NCBI GenBank assembly: GCA_003054665.1
Contig: QAYY01000002.1
Coordinates: forward strand, 310,001-374,000
Length of the DNA: 64,000 nucleotides
Reading direction: 5' to 3'
Source of the DNA: Opitutaceae bacterium EW11
GTDB taxonomy: Bacteria; Verrucomicrobiota; Verrucomicrobiia; Opitutales; Opitutaceae
This document shows, piece after piece, positions 1-11,261 of this stretch. The notes beneath the pieces were generated by a model. The model saw only the letters and a program-made list of their open reading frames with translations. It was not told where the DNA came from and ran no database searches. A program made the position numbers and the translations under genes. The number at the start of each line of letters is the position of its first letter. The first letter of the stretch is position 1.

Positions 1-2
1 CG

Positions 3-1355
<1,353 letters not shown>

Positions 1356-1383
1356 GTCCGCCCGAGAGAGGGAACCTTTCGAA

Positions 1384-1409
1384 GGCGCGCCGTCCGGCGC
1401 GCCTTTTTT
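1384..1409 (+). terminator. Rho-independent terminator of secA
   Basis: A perfect 8-bp stem (GGCGCGCC at 1384-1391 and 1396-1403) with a 4-base loop is followed directly by six T residues (1404-1409). It lies 28 bases past the secA stop. Confidence 0.92.
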
Positions 1410-1487
1410 GCGAGCGGTTCGGGAGGATGGAGAACCCTCGAGCCGTCAGGCGGTGCGGGCCACATCCGGCTTGAGGAAGGCGGTGGC

Positions 1488-3182
1488 TTGGCCGAGGCTG
1501 CGAGCTTCATGGCCACCGCCGCGCCCGTTCCAGATTATGATCCCTATGCCGAGAAGCCGTCGTTTTGGAAAACGAACGCGGACTCGGTCTGGTGCGTTTC
1601 CGTCTTCGTCCTCACCGTCCTGTTGACGGTCCTGTCGTTTCCGCCGTACGCGATGCCGGAGTTCGGGTACGCGTTTGCGGTGCCGGCGATTTTCTGGGCT
1701 TACCTGCGGCCGCCGTTCAAACGCTACGCCTGGACGCTCCTCACTGCGCAGGCGATGGCGTGGACTCTCATGCTGGGTTGGCTTCACCACGTGACCTGGG
1801 TCGGCCTCTTCCTGCTCGGACCGTTCATCGGCGTGTGGGTGGGACTCTGGTACCTGGCGGTTTGGTGGACCGTTCCGCGGATGCTCGGCCGGCAGACGGG
1901 CCTGCGGATCATGGCGATGTTCGGGCTCGCGGGAGCCTGGGTCTTGCTCGAGTGGACCCGGATGTGGTTCCTCACCGGCTTTCCGTGGCTGCCGCTCGCG
2001 GCGAGCCAGTGGCAACGTTCGGCGGTGCTGCAGATCGCGTCATACACGGGGGCCTACGGCGTCTCTTTCATTCTGGTCGCCTTCAACGTCGGATTCGCCG
2101 CGTACGTGCACCGGCTCTTCCGGGAAAAGCAGACCGGCCTCAGGAAACGCAGCCCGGAGTTCATGTGGGCGCTGATGCTCCTGATGTTTCCGACCTTCTA
2201 TCTCATTCTCACGGAGAGTTCGAACCAGCAGCGGCAGCGGCTGGCCCGAGTGGCGGTGGTGCAGCCGGCGATCCCGCAGGTCCTGAAGTGGGACCCGTCG
2301 CAGTCGGACATGATTTTCAACGTGCTCGGCAGCTACACGGCGACCGCGGCGAAAACGCGGCCCGACTTCATTCTCTGGCCCGAGGCGTCGACGCCGTATG
2401 CGTTCCGCGACGACGACATCCGAGTGCAGCGCTGGACCGAACAGCTGGTCGCGAAATGCGGCGTTCCCCTGCTCATGGGGTCGGTTTCGGAAAAGGGGCC
2501 GCGCGGCGAGGAAGTCTGGCAGAACTCGGCGTTCGTCATCGACCCGGTTGCTGGCGTGCAGACGAAAAGCTACGCCAAGCAGCACCTCGTTCCGTTTGGT
2601 GAATACGTGCCGCTCAAGTGGGCGCTGGGCTGGCTGCGGAAATTCGCCCCGATCGGCGACGACGCGACTCCGGGCACGGACTCCTCGCCGCTGGTGGTTT
2701 CGACCGCTACAGGTGCGATCGTTGTTGGACCGCTCATCTGCTACGAAGACATTTTCCCGAGCCTCGCCCGCCGGAGCGCGCTCGACGGCGCGGAGACGAT
2801 CGCCGTCCTGACGAACAACGCCTGGTACGGGGAAGGCGGCGCCGCCTACCAGCACGCCGCGCACTCGGTGTTGCGGGCGGTGGAAACGCGCCGTCCCGTC
2901 ATCCGCTGCGGCAACAACGGCTGGAGCGGCTGGATCGACGAGTTCGGGAAGGTCCGCGAGGTGATGAAGAACAAGAACGACTCGGTGTATTTCCGGGGAA
3001 CGCGCACATTCGACGTCACCCGCGATGCCCGTTGGATCGGGCGCCAGAGTTTCTACACCCAGCACGGAGACTGGTTCGTGCTCGTGGCTTTTGCCGTGGC
3101 GGCGTTCGGATTCCTTGCGGTCCGGATTGGAAAGCCGGAGGAACCGCAGCCGGAAGAAACGACGAGCAGCCTCAACGGCTGA
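1488..3182 (+). CDS. lnt: Apolipoprotein N-acyltransferase
   Basis: Lnt adds the third acyl chain to the N-terminal cysteine of lipoproteins, at the periplasmic face of the inner membrane. The 564-residue protein has about six hydrophobic segments in the first 250 residues, then a nitrilase-like domain with the expected Glu-Lys-Cys triad: E299 in ILWPEAST, K364 in SYAKQHLVPFGEYVPL and C418 in LICYEDIF. A last membrane segment lies near the C-terminus (LVAFAVAAFGFLAV), as in the family. The TTG at 1488 has a good Shine-Dalgarno (GAGGAAGG, 7 bases away). An ATG at 1509, with a weaker GAGG, would remove seven residues and is the alternative start. The presence of Lnt implies triacylated lipoproteins. 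Confidence 0.95.
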   Translation: MAEAASFMATAAPVPDYDPYAEKPSFWKTNADSVWCVSVFVLTVLLTVLSFPPYAMPEFGYAFAVPAIFWAYLRPPFKRYAWTLLTAQAMAWTLMLGWLHHVTWVGLFLLGPFIGVWVGLWYLAVWWTVPRMLGRQTGLRIMAMFGLAGAWVLLEWTRMWFLTGFPWLPLAASQWQRSAVLQIASYTGAYGVSFILVAFNVGFAAYVHRLFREKQTGLRKRSPEFMWALMLLMFPTFYLILTESSNQQRQRLARVAVVQPAIPQVLKWDPSQSDMIFNVLGSYTATAAKTRPDFILWPEASTPYAFRDDDIRVQRWTEQLVAKCGVPLLMGSVSEKGPRGEEVWQNSAFVIDPVAGVQTKSYAKQHLVPFGEYVPLKWALGWLRKFAPIGDDATPGTDSSPLVVSTATGAIVVGPLICYEDIFPSLARRSALDGAETIAVLTNNAWYGEGGAAYQHAAHSVLRAVETRRPVIRCGNNGWSGWIDEFGKVREVMKNKNDSVYFRGTRTFDVTRDARWIGRQSFYTQHGDWFVLVAFAVAAFGFLAVRIGKPEEPQPEETTSSLNG

Positions 3183-3274
3183 GCTGATCGCGGGCGGCGA
3201 ACGCCGCGTTGGTTGCCGACGGGTTCGATCCGACGCAGGGGCCGGAACGCGCCCGTGCGGCCGCTTTACTACTA

Positions 3275-5836
3275 CTACTCCGGAAGCCGGCCGGAATGCT
3301 GCGCGGCGAGGGCGAGAAACAGGTAGTCCGTCGTACCGGTGCCGAGAACGTATTCAGTTTGTTGCCACAGGTACGGCCACTCGAGCAGTTCGGGAAAATC
3401 CGGGCGGATGAGCGCGGTTCCCGAGCCGCTGCCTCCCGGGAGATACGACCCGTCGGCGCGATTGAAGCCGTAACCGGGGATCATGGATTTGGCGCCCACG
3501 CCGGAAACGAACGACGCCGTGTTGGATCCTGGGTGGCAGCCCAGGATGAAGTTCAGCGCGTGCAGCATGTAGGTATCGGGGAAGACCTCGGGGAAGGCGG
3601 TGTGCAGGAAATACTGGTTCACTCCGAAACGCTGGATCTTCCATCCGGCTCCCCAGATTTCGGGTTCGTAGGGGACGCCGTACGGCGTTTTGGCGCCGAG
3701 TTCGTCGATCTTCGCGCGATACGCTTTGGCCGCGGTTTCGACGGCGGCGCGATAGTCGGGTTTGTCGACAAGCGGAATGGTTCGGCCCACGGCCCAACCG
3801 ATGAACTCGAACCCCTGCGAGATCGCCGCGGTGTTTTTGGCGAGGTAGTCGGCGTAGATCCGGTCTTTCGTCGTCAGGAGCAGCTCGGAGGCGAGCAGGA
3901 TGCGCATGCCGGGATAACGCTCGTGCGCCGTCACACGCCAGAGCTCCTGCGCGATCCGCAGGCAGTCGCCGGAGAGGGCGGGATTGTACGTTTTCAGGGC
4001 CCGCGATCCGGCGGCGAGCCCGCTGGCCACGAGCAATTCGCGGTCGGGATTGTTCTCCGTAAAAACCCAGTTGTCGTCCGGACTGCCGGGCAGGCCGACG
4101 GCGGGCGGTTTGCCGCCAGTCTGGGCCTTTTCGTCGTAAACGCGGTTGTCCGTGCTGTTGGCCGGATCGCCCAGCATCGTGTAAGTGCGTTTGTCCGGAG
4201 TGATGATCCCGCGGTAGAGCCGGCCCAGCGACTTGTAGCCGCCGACGATGGTGAGCACGCCGTGCTCGATTTGCTGAAGCATGTCGGGCTTGCCGTCGGG
4301 GCGTTGGATTTCGACGACCCGGTTTTCCTGATCGATGGTGGTGTTGTCGTAGTCGACGTGGAACGCCTCATACGCGAGGGCGAGGCCGTGGACCGTTTCC
4401 GACTGTGACTCGACCCGCAGATCGAAATCGCCGGCATCGTGCCAGCCGCCGCGATCGAGCCCCGGCACGTGTTCGCCGGGTTGGTATTTCGTGAGGGTCG
4501 ACGGGCCCTGCACGTAGCCGTCGAAGTGATTGTAGTTGATCGGCGCCATTCGCGCGTCGTCGAGGTGGCACCAGCCGTGCCAGACGCGGTAGCGGTCGTT
4601 CACCCGCATGTGGCACATCTGGATCGGCAGGAAATACTCGAGGGTGGGCTGCCAGGCATTCCGGTCGAAAACGTGTTCGCCGATCTGGAAAACCGCGCTT
4701 TTCGAGTCGCCGTACTGAACGACGTACATCCCCGGCTTTTCCACCTCCGAGAAGTCGAGCTGGAGATAACGGTACCGCAGAAACTGCCCCCAATCGTGTC
4801 CTGACTTCTCAAATACCGGTTCGCAGCCGCCGTTTTCGGAAACACGGAGAAGCCTGACCGGAAGGTCGGCCGAATCGCGCCGGTCGAGTTCGATCACGGC
4901 CATCTTCTGCTGCTTCGGCCGGTAGCCGACCTGGGAAACCTGAACCACCGGGCGATGCCGCCAGCCGGGGAGGGCGTGCGGCGTGACGAGCCACTCGATG
5001 GCTCCTTGAGTGGCGCCTTTCGGGACCAACGCACGCACCACGAACCAGCCGTTGGTGTGCTGGGCGCGGCCGTCGAGGAGTTCGAGGTCGCCGCCCCGGA
5101 TGCTTTCGATCGCCATGCGCTGCCGATCGGATTCCGGCGCAATCACGAGGTGCTTGCCTGTGCCGAACGGCGCGAGTTCGTAGCCGGTGGCGAGCGGGTC
5201 GAGCGGCTCGCGGAAGCGGTCGTCCACGCTGCCGGGGCCATTGGGTTGCCGCGGAAAAATCCCGAAGTGGTCTCCGATGTAGTACGACTTTCCGAAGAGG
5301 ATCCCGGGAAAGAGTTCGAGGTTGAAACCCACCTTGCCCACCCACGCGTCGGGAAGCGGTTGGTCTAGGTCGACCACGATCCGAAACGCTTTTCCCTCCG
5401 GACGCACTCGCACGGTGTAGGCGAGCTTGAGGTCGGGATAGACGACAGGGTTGAAGCCCTTCCGGTCCTTCGACGGATCCGGGTACTCCAGGCGCACGCT
5501 GATCTCCTGCTTGGTCCGATCGACCTCGCGTTTGCCGACCTTGGGAACCGGTTGCCACTGGCCCGGCGTGGGTTCGAGGCGGAGATCGCCGTTGGTCGCG
5601 ACGCGTTCGCCGTTGAGAATCACGCCGACCCCGCCCTGATGTCCCTCAGGATAGACGTCCTGGGCCAGCATCACGTTCAGCCCCGGCATTTCCAGGTATT
5701 CGGAGGCATTCAGCGTGAGTTCTGGCTCAGCCTTCGAGTTATTCGGAGCAGCGGAGCTGGCGTGGACCAAAAGACAGACGGTCGTCAAAACCACGGCGAC
5801 CAGGGAAAGAGGGGAGCGCAAGCGGGCGATTGTCAT
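3275..5836 (-). CDS. Secreted glycoside hydrolase family 9 (endoglucanase-like)
   Basis: The 853-residue protein has a signal peptide (first about 29 residues, ending ASSAA), a long N-terminal beta-rich region (about 40-290), a cellulase N-terminal Ig-like domain (about 295-390, VQVSQVGYRPKQQKMAVI) and a GH9 (alpha/alpha)6-barrel. The GH9 nucleophile/base motif DAGD is at residues 467-470 inside GGWHDAGDFD. A C-terminal Glu in WQQTEYVLG is the probable acid. GH9 enzymes cut beta-1,4-glucans and related beta-glucans by inversion. The N-terminal 250 residues are not part of the standard GH9 layout and I do not recognise them. It is convergent with lnt and lies downstream of the FG-GAP gene on the same strand, 313 bases away, so it probably has its own promoter. 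Confidence 0.88.
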   Translation of the reverse strand: MTIARLRSPLSLVAVVLTTVCLLVHASSAAPNNSKAEPELTLNASEYLEMPGLNVMLAQDVYPEGHQGGVGVILNGERVATNGDLRLEPTPGQWQPVPKVGKREVDRTKQEISVRLEYPDPSKDRKGFNPVVYPDLKLAYTVRVRPEGKAFRIVVDLDQPLPDAWVGKVGFNLELFPGILFGKSYYIGDHFGIFPRQPNGPGSVDDRFREPLDPLATGYELAPFGTGKHLVIAPESDRQRMAIESIRGGDLELLDGRAQHTNGWFVVRALVPKGATQGAIEWLVTPHALPGWRHRPVVQVSQVGYRPKQQKMAVIELDRRDSADLPVRLLRVSENGGCEPVFEKSGHDWGQFLRYRYLQLDFSEVEKPGMYVVQYGDSKSAVFQIGEHVFDRNAWQPTLEYFLPIQMCHMRVNDRYRVWHGWCHLDDARMAPINYNHFDGYVQGPSTLTKYQPGEHVPGLDRGGWHDAGDFDLRVESQSETVHGLALAYEAFHVDYDNTTIDQENRVVEIQRPDGKPDMLQQIEHGVLTIVGGYKSLGRLYRGIITPDKRTYTMLGDPANSTDNRVYDEKAQTGGKPPAVGLPGSPDDNWVFTENNPDRELLVASGLAAGSRALKTYNPALSGDCLRIAQELWRVTAHERYPGMRILLASELLLTTKDRIYADYLAKNTAAISQGFEFIGWAVGRTIPLVDKPDYRAAVETAAKAYRAKIDELGAKTPYGVPYEPEIWGAGWKIQRFGVNQYFLHTAFPEVFPDTYMLHALNFILGCHPGSNTASFVSGVGAKSMIPGYGFNRADGSYLPGGSGSGTALIRPDFPELLEWPYLWQQTEYVLGTGTTDYLFLALAAQHSGRLPE

Positions 5837-6149
5837 GGCGGTATGAGAGCGACGGCGAAGCCGCCGCGGGGAGTGTCACTCGGAATAACGCGCAGCAACT
5901 GTAGCCAAGTTTCCAGCCGCGCAGGACGGGGAAACGTTCGTTCATTAGGGCGCGAGCGAAACCTCGCTGGACGCGCGCCGCGTGCCCCGCTCAACCCGCC
6001 TTGGAATTGTGCTCCGTATCCGTGGGGGCCGCACGGTTGTCTCAAGCAGCCGCACGAACGGCGTGGGATCCTGCCGAGGCCCAGCGTGGATCTCCGTGGG
6101 CCATCGAGCTGCCGGTGCGCCGCCCGTCCGAGCGGCGCACCGAGTCGGT
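5837..6149. other. Intergenic region between FG-GAP gene and GH9 gene
   Basis: 313 bases. It holds the hairpin at 6114-6141 next to the FG-GAP stop and must hold the GH9 leader. I see no gene and no promoter I would defend. Confidence 0.6.
6114..6141 (-). terminator. Hairpin after FG-GAP gene (no U-tract)
   Basis: A perfect 10-bp GC-rich stem (6114-6123 with 6132-6141, loop 8) starts 8 bases past the stop of the FG-GAP gene on its strand. No T run follows, so it may act as an mRNA 3' end or with Rho rather than as a classical terminator. Confidence 0.45.
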
Positions 6150-9100
6150 TCAGGATTTGGGTTCGGTCAGCACGATCGTCGGTCCGCCCGGGAACGAGCG
6201 CCACCGAAGCGTCTTGCCGCTGGGCCAGGTTGCGACGATCTCCACCGCTCCCGCGCCGAAAAATGCCGCGGGTGCGGACTCCGACAGATGGCCGGAGCCG
6301 CCGTGTATCTCGCGTGTTTCGACGTGGCCGTCCTTGAAGCGGACCGCGATCCGGCCGCCAATGCACGTGGGATTGCCTGCGGGACCGCGCAGCGCGACCG
6401 AGAACACGCCTTTCGGATCCGAGGCCGCATGGTTTTCGTAGGCGACGAGTGTGCCCGCGTACTGGGTGAACAGCAGGTCCGGGCGCCCATCGCGATTCCA
6501 GTCGAGCGTCGCGAGTCCCTTCGCATCGCCGGGAACGACGATTCCGCTCTCTCGAGGCCAAGTGGCGGAGAACTGTCCGTGCCCGTTGCCACGCAACAGC
6601 AGACTGCACCCGCCGTCGAAGCGGCCGGTCTTGGGCTCCGGTCCGTAGGAGTTTTGCGCCAGGCAGAGGTCCACATAACCGTCGCCGTCGAAATCCTCGA
6701 GGGCGATGCCGTAGACCGGCGCGAGCTGGGCCAGAGTCGGCAGAGACTGGAAGGTGAACGTGCCGCCGTGGTTGATGAGAACGCCGCTGGCGAGCTCACA
6801 GGCCTCCTGGCGCTTCGCCCCGGCCAGGCGATCCGCGCCGAAGATGTCCTGCATGCTCGCGGTGGCGAAGCTCGCGAACGTCTTGTATTTCTTCCGCAGG
6901 AACGGCATCGCGTACGCCATCTTGCTCCGTCCGCGAACGGGATAGAGGTTGTCGCCTTCGTACCAGGCCTCCACGAGATTGGGTTTCCCGGTGCCGTCGA
7001 GGTTGCCCGAAAAGAGGACCATGGGCTTCTCCGGCGTGGCGTGGTACTTCGTATTCAGCCCGACGTTACCGACGACATAGTCGATCTGTCCGTCCCCGTT
7101 GACGTCGGCGCCCGAAAGCGAGGTCCACCAGCCGGTGAGTTTGGCCAATCCGGCCGCTTCGGTCCGGTTGCTGAACCGGCCGCCGTCGTTGTGGAAGTAG
7201 CAGATCGGACCCCATTCGGTCGCGACGAGGAGGTCGGGCTTCCCGTCGTTGTCGACATCGGTCCAGAGGGCCGACGTTACCATGCCGACCGTGGCGAGGC
7301 CCGGAGCGAGCGAGTCCGTCACATCGGTGAACCGGCCGCGGTCGTTCCTGAGCAGCCGGCTGTGCGGAATCTCCGGATACTTGCCGGGCACCATTCGACC
7401 GCCGACGAACAGGTCGAGCTGCCCGTCTCCGTCGAAATCGGCTGCGACCACCGGGCCGGTGCAGTCCTGGTTCGGGGGGAGAGCCCCCTCCGGCGCGGCG
7501 GTGAAGGAACCGTCGGCGCCGCCGTAGAAAAGCCGGTCCTGGTCCACGGCGCCATTGATGCGGGCGACGTTGCCGCTGGCGAGATAGAGATCCGGGATTC
7601 CGTCGCCGTTTGCCTCGAAGACGAGCGGTGTGGTCGCGCCTGCGGCCGCCTGATCGGGCCCGGCGGCGCTGGTCCATGTGCCGCTGCTGGTTTGGGTCAG
7701 CACCGCGCCGGGGAGCACGATGCGCGCGGGCTTGCCGTCCTCGGCCGCGGGAATGACGGACACACCCGGTCCGGCGCCCGAGAGTCGGCGCGGGAGCAGC
7801 ACCTGGCGTGTGAACTCGTCGTAGCGCGATTCCACCGAGACAAAGTCGAGGCCCAGCTTCTTCGTCACGTCCTGGAAGGTCCGCCCGGCAGGCATTTCGG
7901 GCTCTTTCTGCGCGGCCTTCAGTTTCGCAGGTTCGCCGGACTCGGTGATCGTGAGGAATTGATCCGCGGCGACATTGGCGAAGGTCTGCTCCTGACCGCT
8001 CGGCCACTGGACGGTGAGCTTTTCCACGACCGCAACGTCGCCGAGGCCGAAGTGCACGAGCGGTTCGTCCGAGGAAAGCAGCCCACGCGTCAGCGTGAGC
8101 TGGCGAACCTGCTGGCCGGACTTGGTCCAGATGCGGACCGTGCTGCCTATCCCCCAGCGGTTGGAGACCGTTCCGGAGAGCCGGATGAGGAGACGGTGTC
8201 CGCCGGCGCTGTCGTTGCGGCAGACGGTGGGCGGCCCGTCGTAGTTCGCGAATACGATGTCGAGATCGCCGTCGCGGTCGAGGTCCGCGTAGGCGGCGCC
8301 GAAGCTGACACCGTGGTGGTCGAGACCCCATTCTTTCCCAACCTCGGCGAAACGCAGGTCTCCGAGGTTGTGATAGGCGAGGTTGTCCTCGGCGTAGACC
8401 GGGGCGTTTTTGTAGACGGCCGCGCGTTGCTCGAGGGTCGCCGCGACGTTCTGCTTGTCCAGCAGGTCCGCGTCCATGAAGTCGCGGATCATCCCGTTGG
8501 TGACGTAGAGGTCGAGCCGGCCGTCGTTGTCCAGATCGGCGAAGCGCACGGACCAGGTCCAGTTCGTCGCCCGCAGCCCCGCGAGGTGAGCGATCTCGAA
8601 GAAGCGCCCGGTGCCGTTGTTCAGGTAAAGGGCGTTGAACGGATACTGGGGACAGAGTGCGCGGGCCATTTCGCCCTCCCACAAGCCGCGTCCCATCTCC
8701 TCGATGCCGGTCTTGTCCTTGTAGTTGTTTGTCGCCGCCATGTCGGCGACGAAGAAGTCGACGCGCCCATCGTTGTTGATGTCTCCCAGATCGGAGCCCA
8801 TCGACGAGTACGAGGTGTGCGGCATCTGCGTCTCCACCACGTCGGTGAAAGTACCGTCGCCGTTGTTCCGATACAGCTTGTCCGGGTTTTCGAAATCGTT
8901 CGCGACGTAGAGGTCGGGCCAGCCGTCCTCGTTGAAGTCCCACCAGATCGCGGAATGTCCCTGGGTCGGCCCCCAGATGCCGGCTTTGGCGGTGACGTCG
9001 GTGAAAGTGCCGTTGCCGTTGTTGTGAAACAGGTAGTCGGGCCGGCCCTTGAAGCTCGCGGCGTAGTTGAGGATGTTGGTCTGGAGGTAGAGATCGAGAT

Positions 9101-9674
9101 AGCCGTCGCGGTCGTAGTCGGCGAAGGAGGCCATCACCGAAGCGTCCTTGATCGCGAGTCCGTAGGCGGCGGCCGATTCCTTGAACGTGCCGTTGCCCTG
9201 GTTGACGAAGAGGAGATTCGGGCTGTTGAACCGGCAAACGTAGAGATCGAGCAGCCCGTCGTTGTTGATGTCGACGAACGTCGCGCCGGTGTTCCATGCC
9301 CCGTCCCGGACGAGCAGCCGGGCGGCCTCGGTGACGTCCTCGAATTTCAGCTCGCCCGTCTGGCGGTAGAGCCGGAACGGGGAGGTTTTGGAGACGACCA
9401 GGATGTCGGGGCGGCCGTCGCCGTCATAGTCCCCGATCGTCACACCCGTGCCCACTTCGCCCAGGGTGAACTCCCGGAAGAGCTCGTTCCACATCTTGGG
9501 GTCGTCGTAGGTATTGACGACGGTGATACCGGTTTCGGCCGGAGCCAGCTCGGTGAACCGCTTCGGGCTGGCGGTGTGCGTCGGCGCGCGGAGCGGATGC
9601 GCGACCAGGGCTTCCGCGCCGAACGCGGAAGCGGCCGCCGCGAACAGGGCGGCGGCGTGGAAGAGGGGTTTCAT
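6150..9674 (-). CDS. Large secreted FG-GAP/VCBS repeat protein with ASPIC/UnbV domains
   Basis: The 1174-residue protein has a short signal peptide (about 19 residues). The rest is mainly FG-GAP/VCBS beta-propeller repeats, seen as many calcium-loop motifs such as DYDGDGRPD, DINNDGLLD, DFNEDGWPD, DLDNDGRLD and DVDNDGKPD. An ASPIC/UnbV domain (RWGIGSTVRIWTKSGQQ...) lies near the middle, about residues 495-570, and a second similar domain is at the C-terminus. The pattern is propeller-ASPIC-propeller-ASPIC, like a fused duplicate of the CRTAC type. Such proteins are secreted calcium-binding surface proteins, and no reaction is established. The start is 3 bases after the stop of the haloperoxidase-like gene, so the two are almost certainly co-translated. 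Confidence 0.88.
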   Translation of the reverse strand: MKPLFHAAALFAAAASAFGAEALVAHPLRAPTHTASPKRFTELAPAETGITVVNTYDDPKMWNELFREFTLGEVGTGVTIGDYDGDGRPDILVVSKTSPFRLYRQTGELKFEDVTEAARLLVRDGAWNTGATFVDINNDGLLDLYVCRFNSPNLLFVNQGNGTFKESAAAYGLAIKDASVMASFADYDRDGYLDLYLQTNILNYAASFKGRPDYLFHNNGNGTFTDVTAKAGIWGPTQGHSAIWWDFNEDGWPDLYVANDFENPDKLYRNNGDGTFTDVVETQMPHTSYSSMGSDLGDINNDGRVDFFVADMAATNNYKDKTGIEEMGRGLWEGEMARALCPQYPFNALYLNNGTGRFFEIAHLAGLRATNWTWSVRFADLDNDGRLDLYVTNGMIRDFMDADLLDKQNVAATLEQRAAVYKNAPVYAEDNLAYHNLGDLRFAEVGKEWGLDHHGVSFGAAYADLDRDGDLDIVFANYDGPPTVCRNDSAGGHRLLIRLSGTVSNRWGIGSTVRIWTKSGQQVRQLTLTRGLLSSDEPLVHFGLGDVAVVEKLTVQWPSGQEQTFANVAADQFLTITESGEPAKLKAAQKEPEMPAGRTFQDVTKKLGLDFVSVESRYDEFTRQVLLPRRLSGAGPGVSVIPAAEDGKPARIVLPGAVLTQTSSGTWTSAAGPDQAAAGATTPLVFEANGDGIPDLYLASGNVARINGAVDQDRLFYGGADGSFTAAPEGALPPNQDCTGPVVAADFDGDGQLDLFVGGRMVPGKYPEIPHSRLLRNDRGRFTDVTDSLAPGLATVGMVTSALWTDVDNDGKPDLLVATEWGPICYFHNDGGRFSNRTEAAGLAKLTGWWTSLSGADVNGDGQIDYVVGNVGLNTKYHATPEKPMVLFSGNLDGTGKPNLVEAWYEGDNLYPVRGRSKMAYAMPFLRKKYKTFASFATASMQDIFGADRLAGAKRQEACELASGVLINHGGTFTFQSLPTLAQLAPVYGIALEDFDGDGYVDLCLAQNSYGPEPKTGRFDGGCSLLLRGNGHGQFSATWPRESGIVVPGDAKGLATLDWNRDGRPDLLFTQYAGTLVAYENHAASDPKGVFSVALRGPAGNPTCIGGRIAVRFKDGHVETREIHGGSGHLSESAPAAFFGAGAVEIVATWPSGKTLRWRSFPGGPTIVLTEPKS

Positions 9675-9677
9675 GGC

Positions 9678-10940
9678 TCAGCTTTTTTGCAGGGGTCGCA
9701 GAAAGTTCGCGCACACATACTGCCCGATCGCGCGCCCTTGAGCTTGGCCCCAATAATTGGCCGAGGGAAAGTGGATTCCTCCGAAGATGCGGCTCATCCC
9801 GATCTCGTCCGCTGCGGCGGAGAAGCCGGTGAACGAGCGGACCGCCGCGGTGAGGCCCTCGCCGGGCGTGTTGAACGGAATATCGTCCGTGCCGAAAAAG
9901 TCGGCGAGGATTGTGGCGGCGCAGCGGCTGAACGTGCTGTGTCCGGAGATGTAGTCGGGAAACGTGGGGCTCGGCATGAGCGGAATCCAGTTCGGATCGG
10001 CCTCGATGCCGGGATTGACGGACTTGTCGGCCTCGCGAATCGCCGTTTCAGGGCGCCAGTATCCGTAGTGGAACTTCGTGTCCCAACAGCCGATGGCCGC
10101 GTCGGCCAGGCCCAGGTTGAGCAGCGCGAAGAGCCGGGCGTTTTCCTGCACGGTGAGCTTCCGCTGCTTCGAGACGGTGCTCGCGATGATATTCCAGTGG
10201 CCCGGGGGAGTGGCCGTGCCGAGGTCGTCGGACCAGAACGCGACGGTGGCGGTCTGGTCGTCGGTGCGAGAGTCGCTGTCGCGCGCGCCGAGGCGTTTCA
10301 CCGTGTCGAGGTCCACGGCGTAGGCCGAACTGTTCAGCGGCGGCGGCGGGGGCGGGCGGAATTGCGAGCAGGACTTCAGTGCGAACGGTTTCACCATGCC
10401 CCAGTGCGGCAGCGTGAACTCGCGGAAGAGCGGCGGCGTGGGGCGCCAGTGTCCCGCCTTGTCCGAGGCCGGGAAGGTGGCCTTGCCCATGATGCCGTCG
10501 TTCGCGCGAGCCTGGATCATCAGGTCCGCGACGTGTTTGCCCCAGGCGATCCCGGCGGTCTTGGCCTGACCGTCGGGAATGGCGGCCAGCGCCTTGGCGT
10601 AGTCGTCGGCGAATACGCGAGGGTTGGCGACCTTGCCGAACTGGGAGTGGAGTACCTCGTAGCCGGCGGAGGCGACCGCAGCCTCGAGCGAGGCGCCGGC
10701 GGGCGCGGTCTCGTTGACGAGGTACGACTCGTATTTCCGATCGAAGCCGTTCACCACGTCGAAGAGAGCCGCGTGGAGAATGGCCAGATGATGCGACGCC
10801 ATCGGGGGCGGCATGCGGGAGACGCGAATCGCGTTCACCGCTTGGTCGTTCAGGTCGAGAATCGGGTCGGCGAAAGCGACAGTTGAAAGCAGGGCAAGTC
10901 CGGCGGCAGCCAGACTGAACAGGCGTGATGCAGCGCTCAT
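9678..10940 (-). CDS. Vanadium-dependent haloperoxidase-like (PAP2 superfamily) secreted protein
   Basis: The 420-residue protein belongs to the PAP2/vanadium haloperoxidase superfamily. Active-site elements are visible: a lysine/arginine segment KFHYGYWRPETAI, the SGHST motif in FPDYISGHSTFSRC, and a third element SRIFGGIHFPSAN carrying Arg and His. This set binds vanadate or phosphate. I chose the ATG at 10940 because it begins a clean signal peptide (MSAASRLFSLAAAGLALL); the frame is open 50 codons further upstream, but that stretch does not look like protein. A halide-oxidising function is only inferred, since phosphatase-like members share the same motifs. It is the first gene of a two-gene unit with the FG-GAP giant. 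Confidence 0.85.
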   Translation of the reverse strand: MSAASRLFSLAAAGLALLSTVAFADPILDLNDQAVNAIRVSRMPPPMASHHLAILHAALFDVVNGFDRKYESYLVNETAPAGASLEAAVASAGYEVLHSQFGKVANPRVFADDYAKALAAIPDGQAKTAGIAWGKHVADLMIQARANDGIMGKATFPASDKAGHWRPTPPLFREFTLPHWGMVKPFALKSCSQFRPPPPPPLNSSAYAVDLDTVKRLGARDSDSRTDDQTATVAFWSDDLGTATPPGHWNIIASTVSKQRKLTVQENARLFALLNLGLADAAIGCWDTKFHYGYWRPETAIREADKSVNPGIEADPNWIPLMPSPTFPDYISGHSTFSRCAATILADFFGTDDIPFNTPGEGLTAAVRSFTGFSAAADEIGMSRIFGGIHFPSANYWGQAQGRAIGQYVCANFLRPLQKS

Positions 10941-11261
10941 AGGGTAGGGTGCAGAGAACTGATAACGGCCATAAGCGCCGTAAATGCGTTCGGGGCGAGT
11001 TGCCGCGAGGTGGTGGCGAGTTGCTGCCCCCCGGGCGTTTCCCCTCTGAAAACAAGCAACCCCGGGCTTCCCGACCCGGGGTGTGCTCATACGCTATTGA
11101 ATGTTTGCCCTAGACGGGAGGGAAGAGAGCAGAACTCGCGCTCTCGGGAAACGGGGAAGGGGCGAAGTCCGTGCCTGCGGGGGCGAGTTGCCGTCGTGAA
11201 GGGTGGCGGTCGGGAGGGGCCGACGTTTCGCCGCCGTCCGAGCCGTTCTCTTCTTTCAGAA
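10941..11261. other. Intergenic region with terminator-like hairpin
   Basis: 321 bases between two minus-strand genes. The hairpin at 11048-11082 probably ends the two-component operon, and the haloperoxidase leader lies below it. I see nothing else. Confidence 0.6.
11048..11082 (-). terminator. Probable terminator of the LytS/LytTR operon
   Basis: A perfect 8-bp stem (11059-11066 with 11075-11082, loop 8), read on the minus strand, is followed by TGCTTGTTTTC. It is about 180 bases past the response regulator stop, so the transcript would have a long 3' tail. Confidence 0.55.

Noticed and set aside
5982..10886. 1634-codon open frame on the plus strand
   Set aside because: It is antisense to the FG-GAP and haloperoxidase-like genes, whose products have signal peptides and clear motifs. 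The long frame is a by-product of high GC and codon bias.
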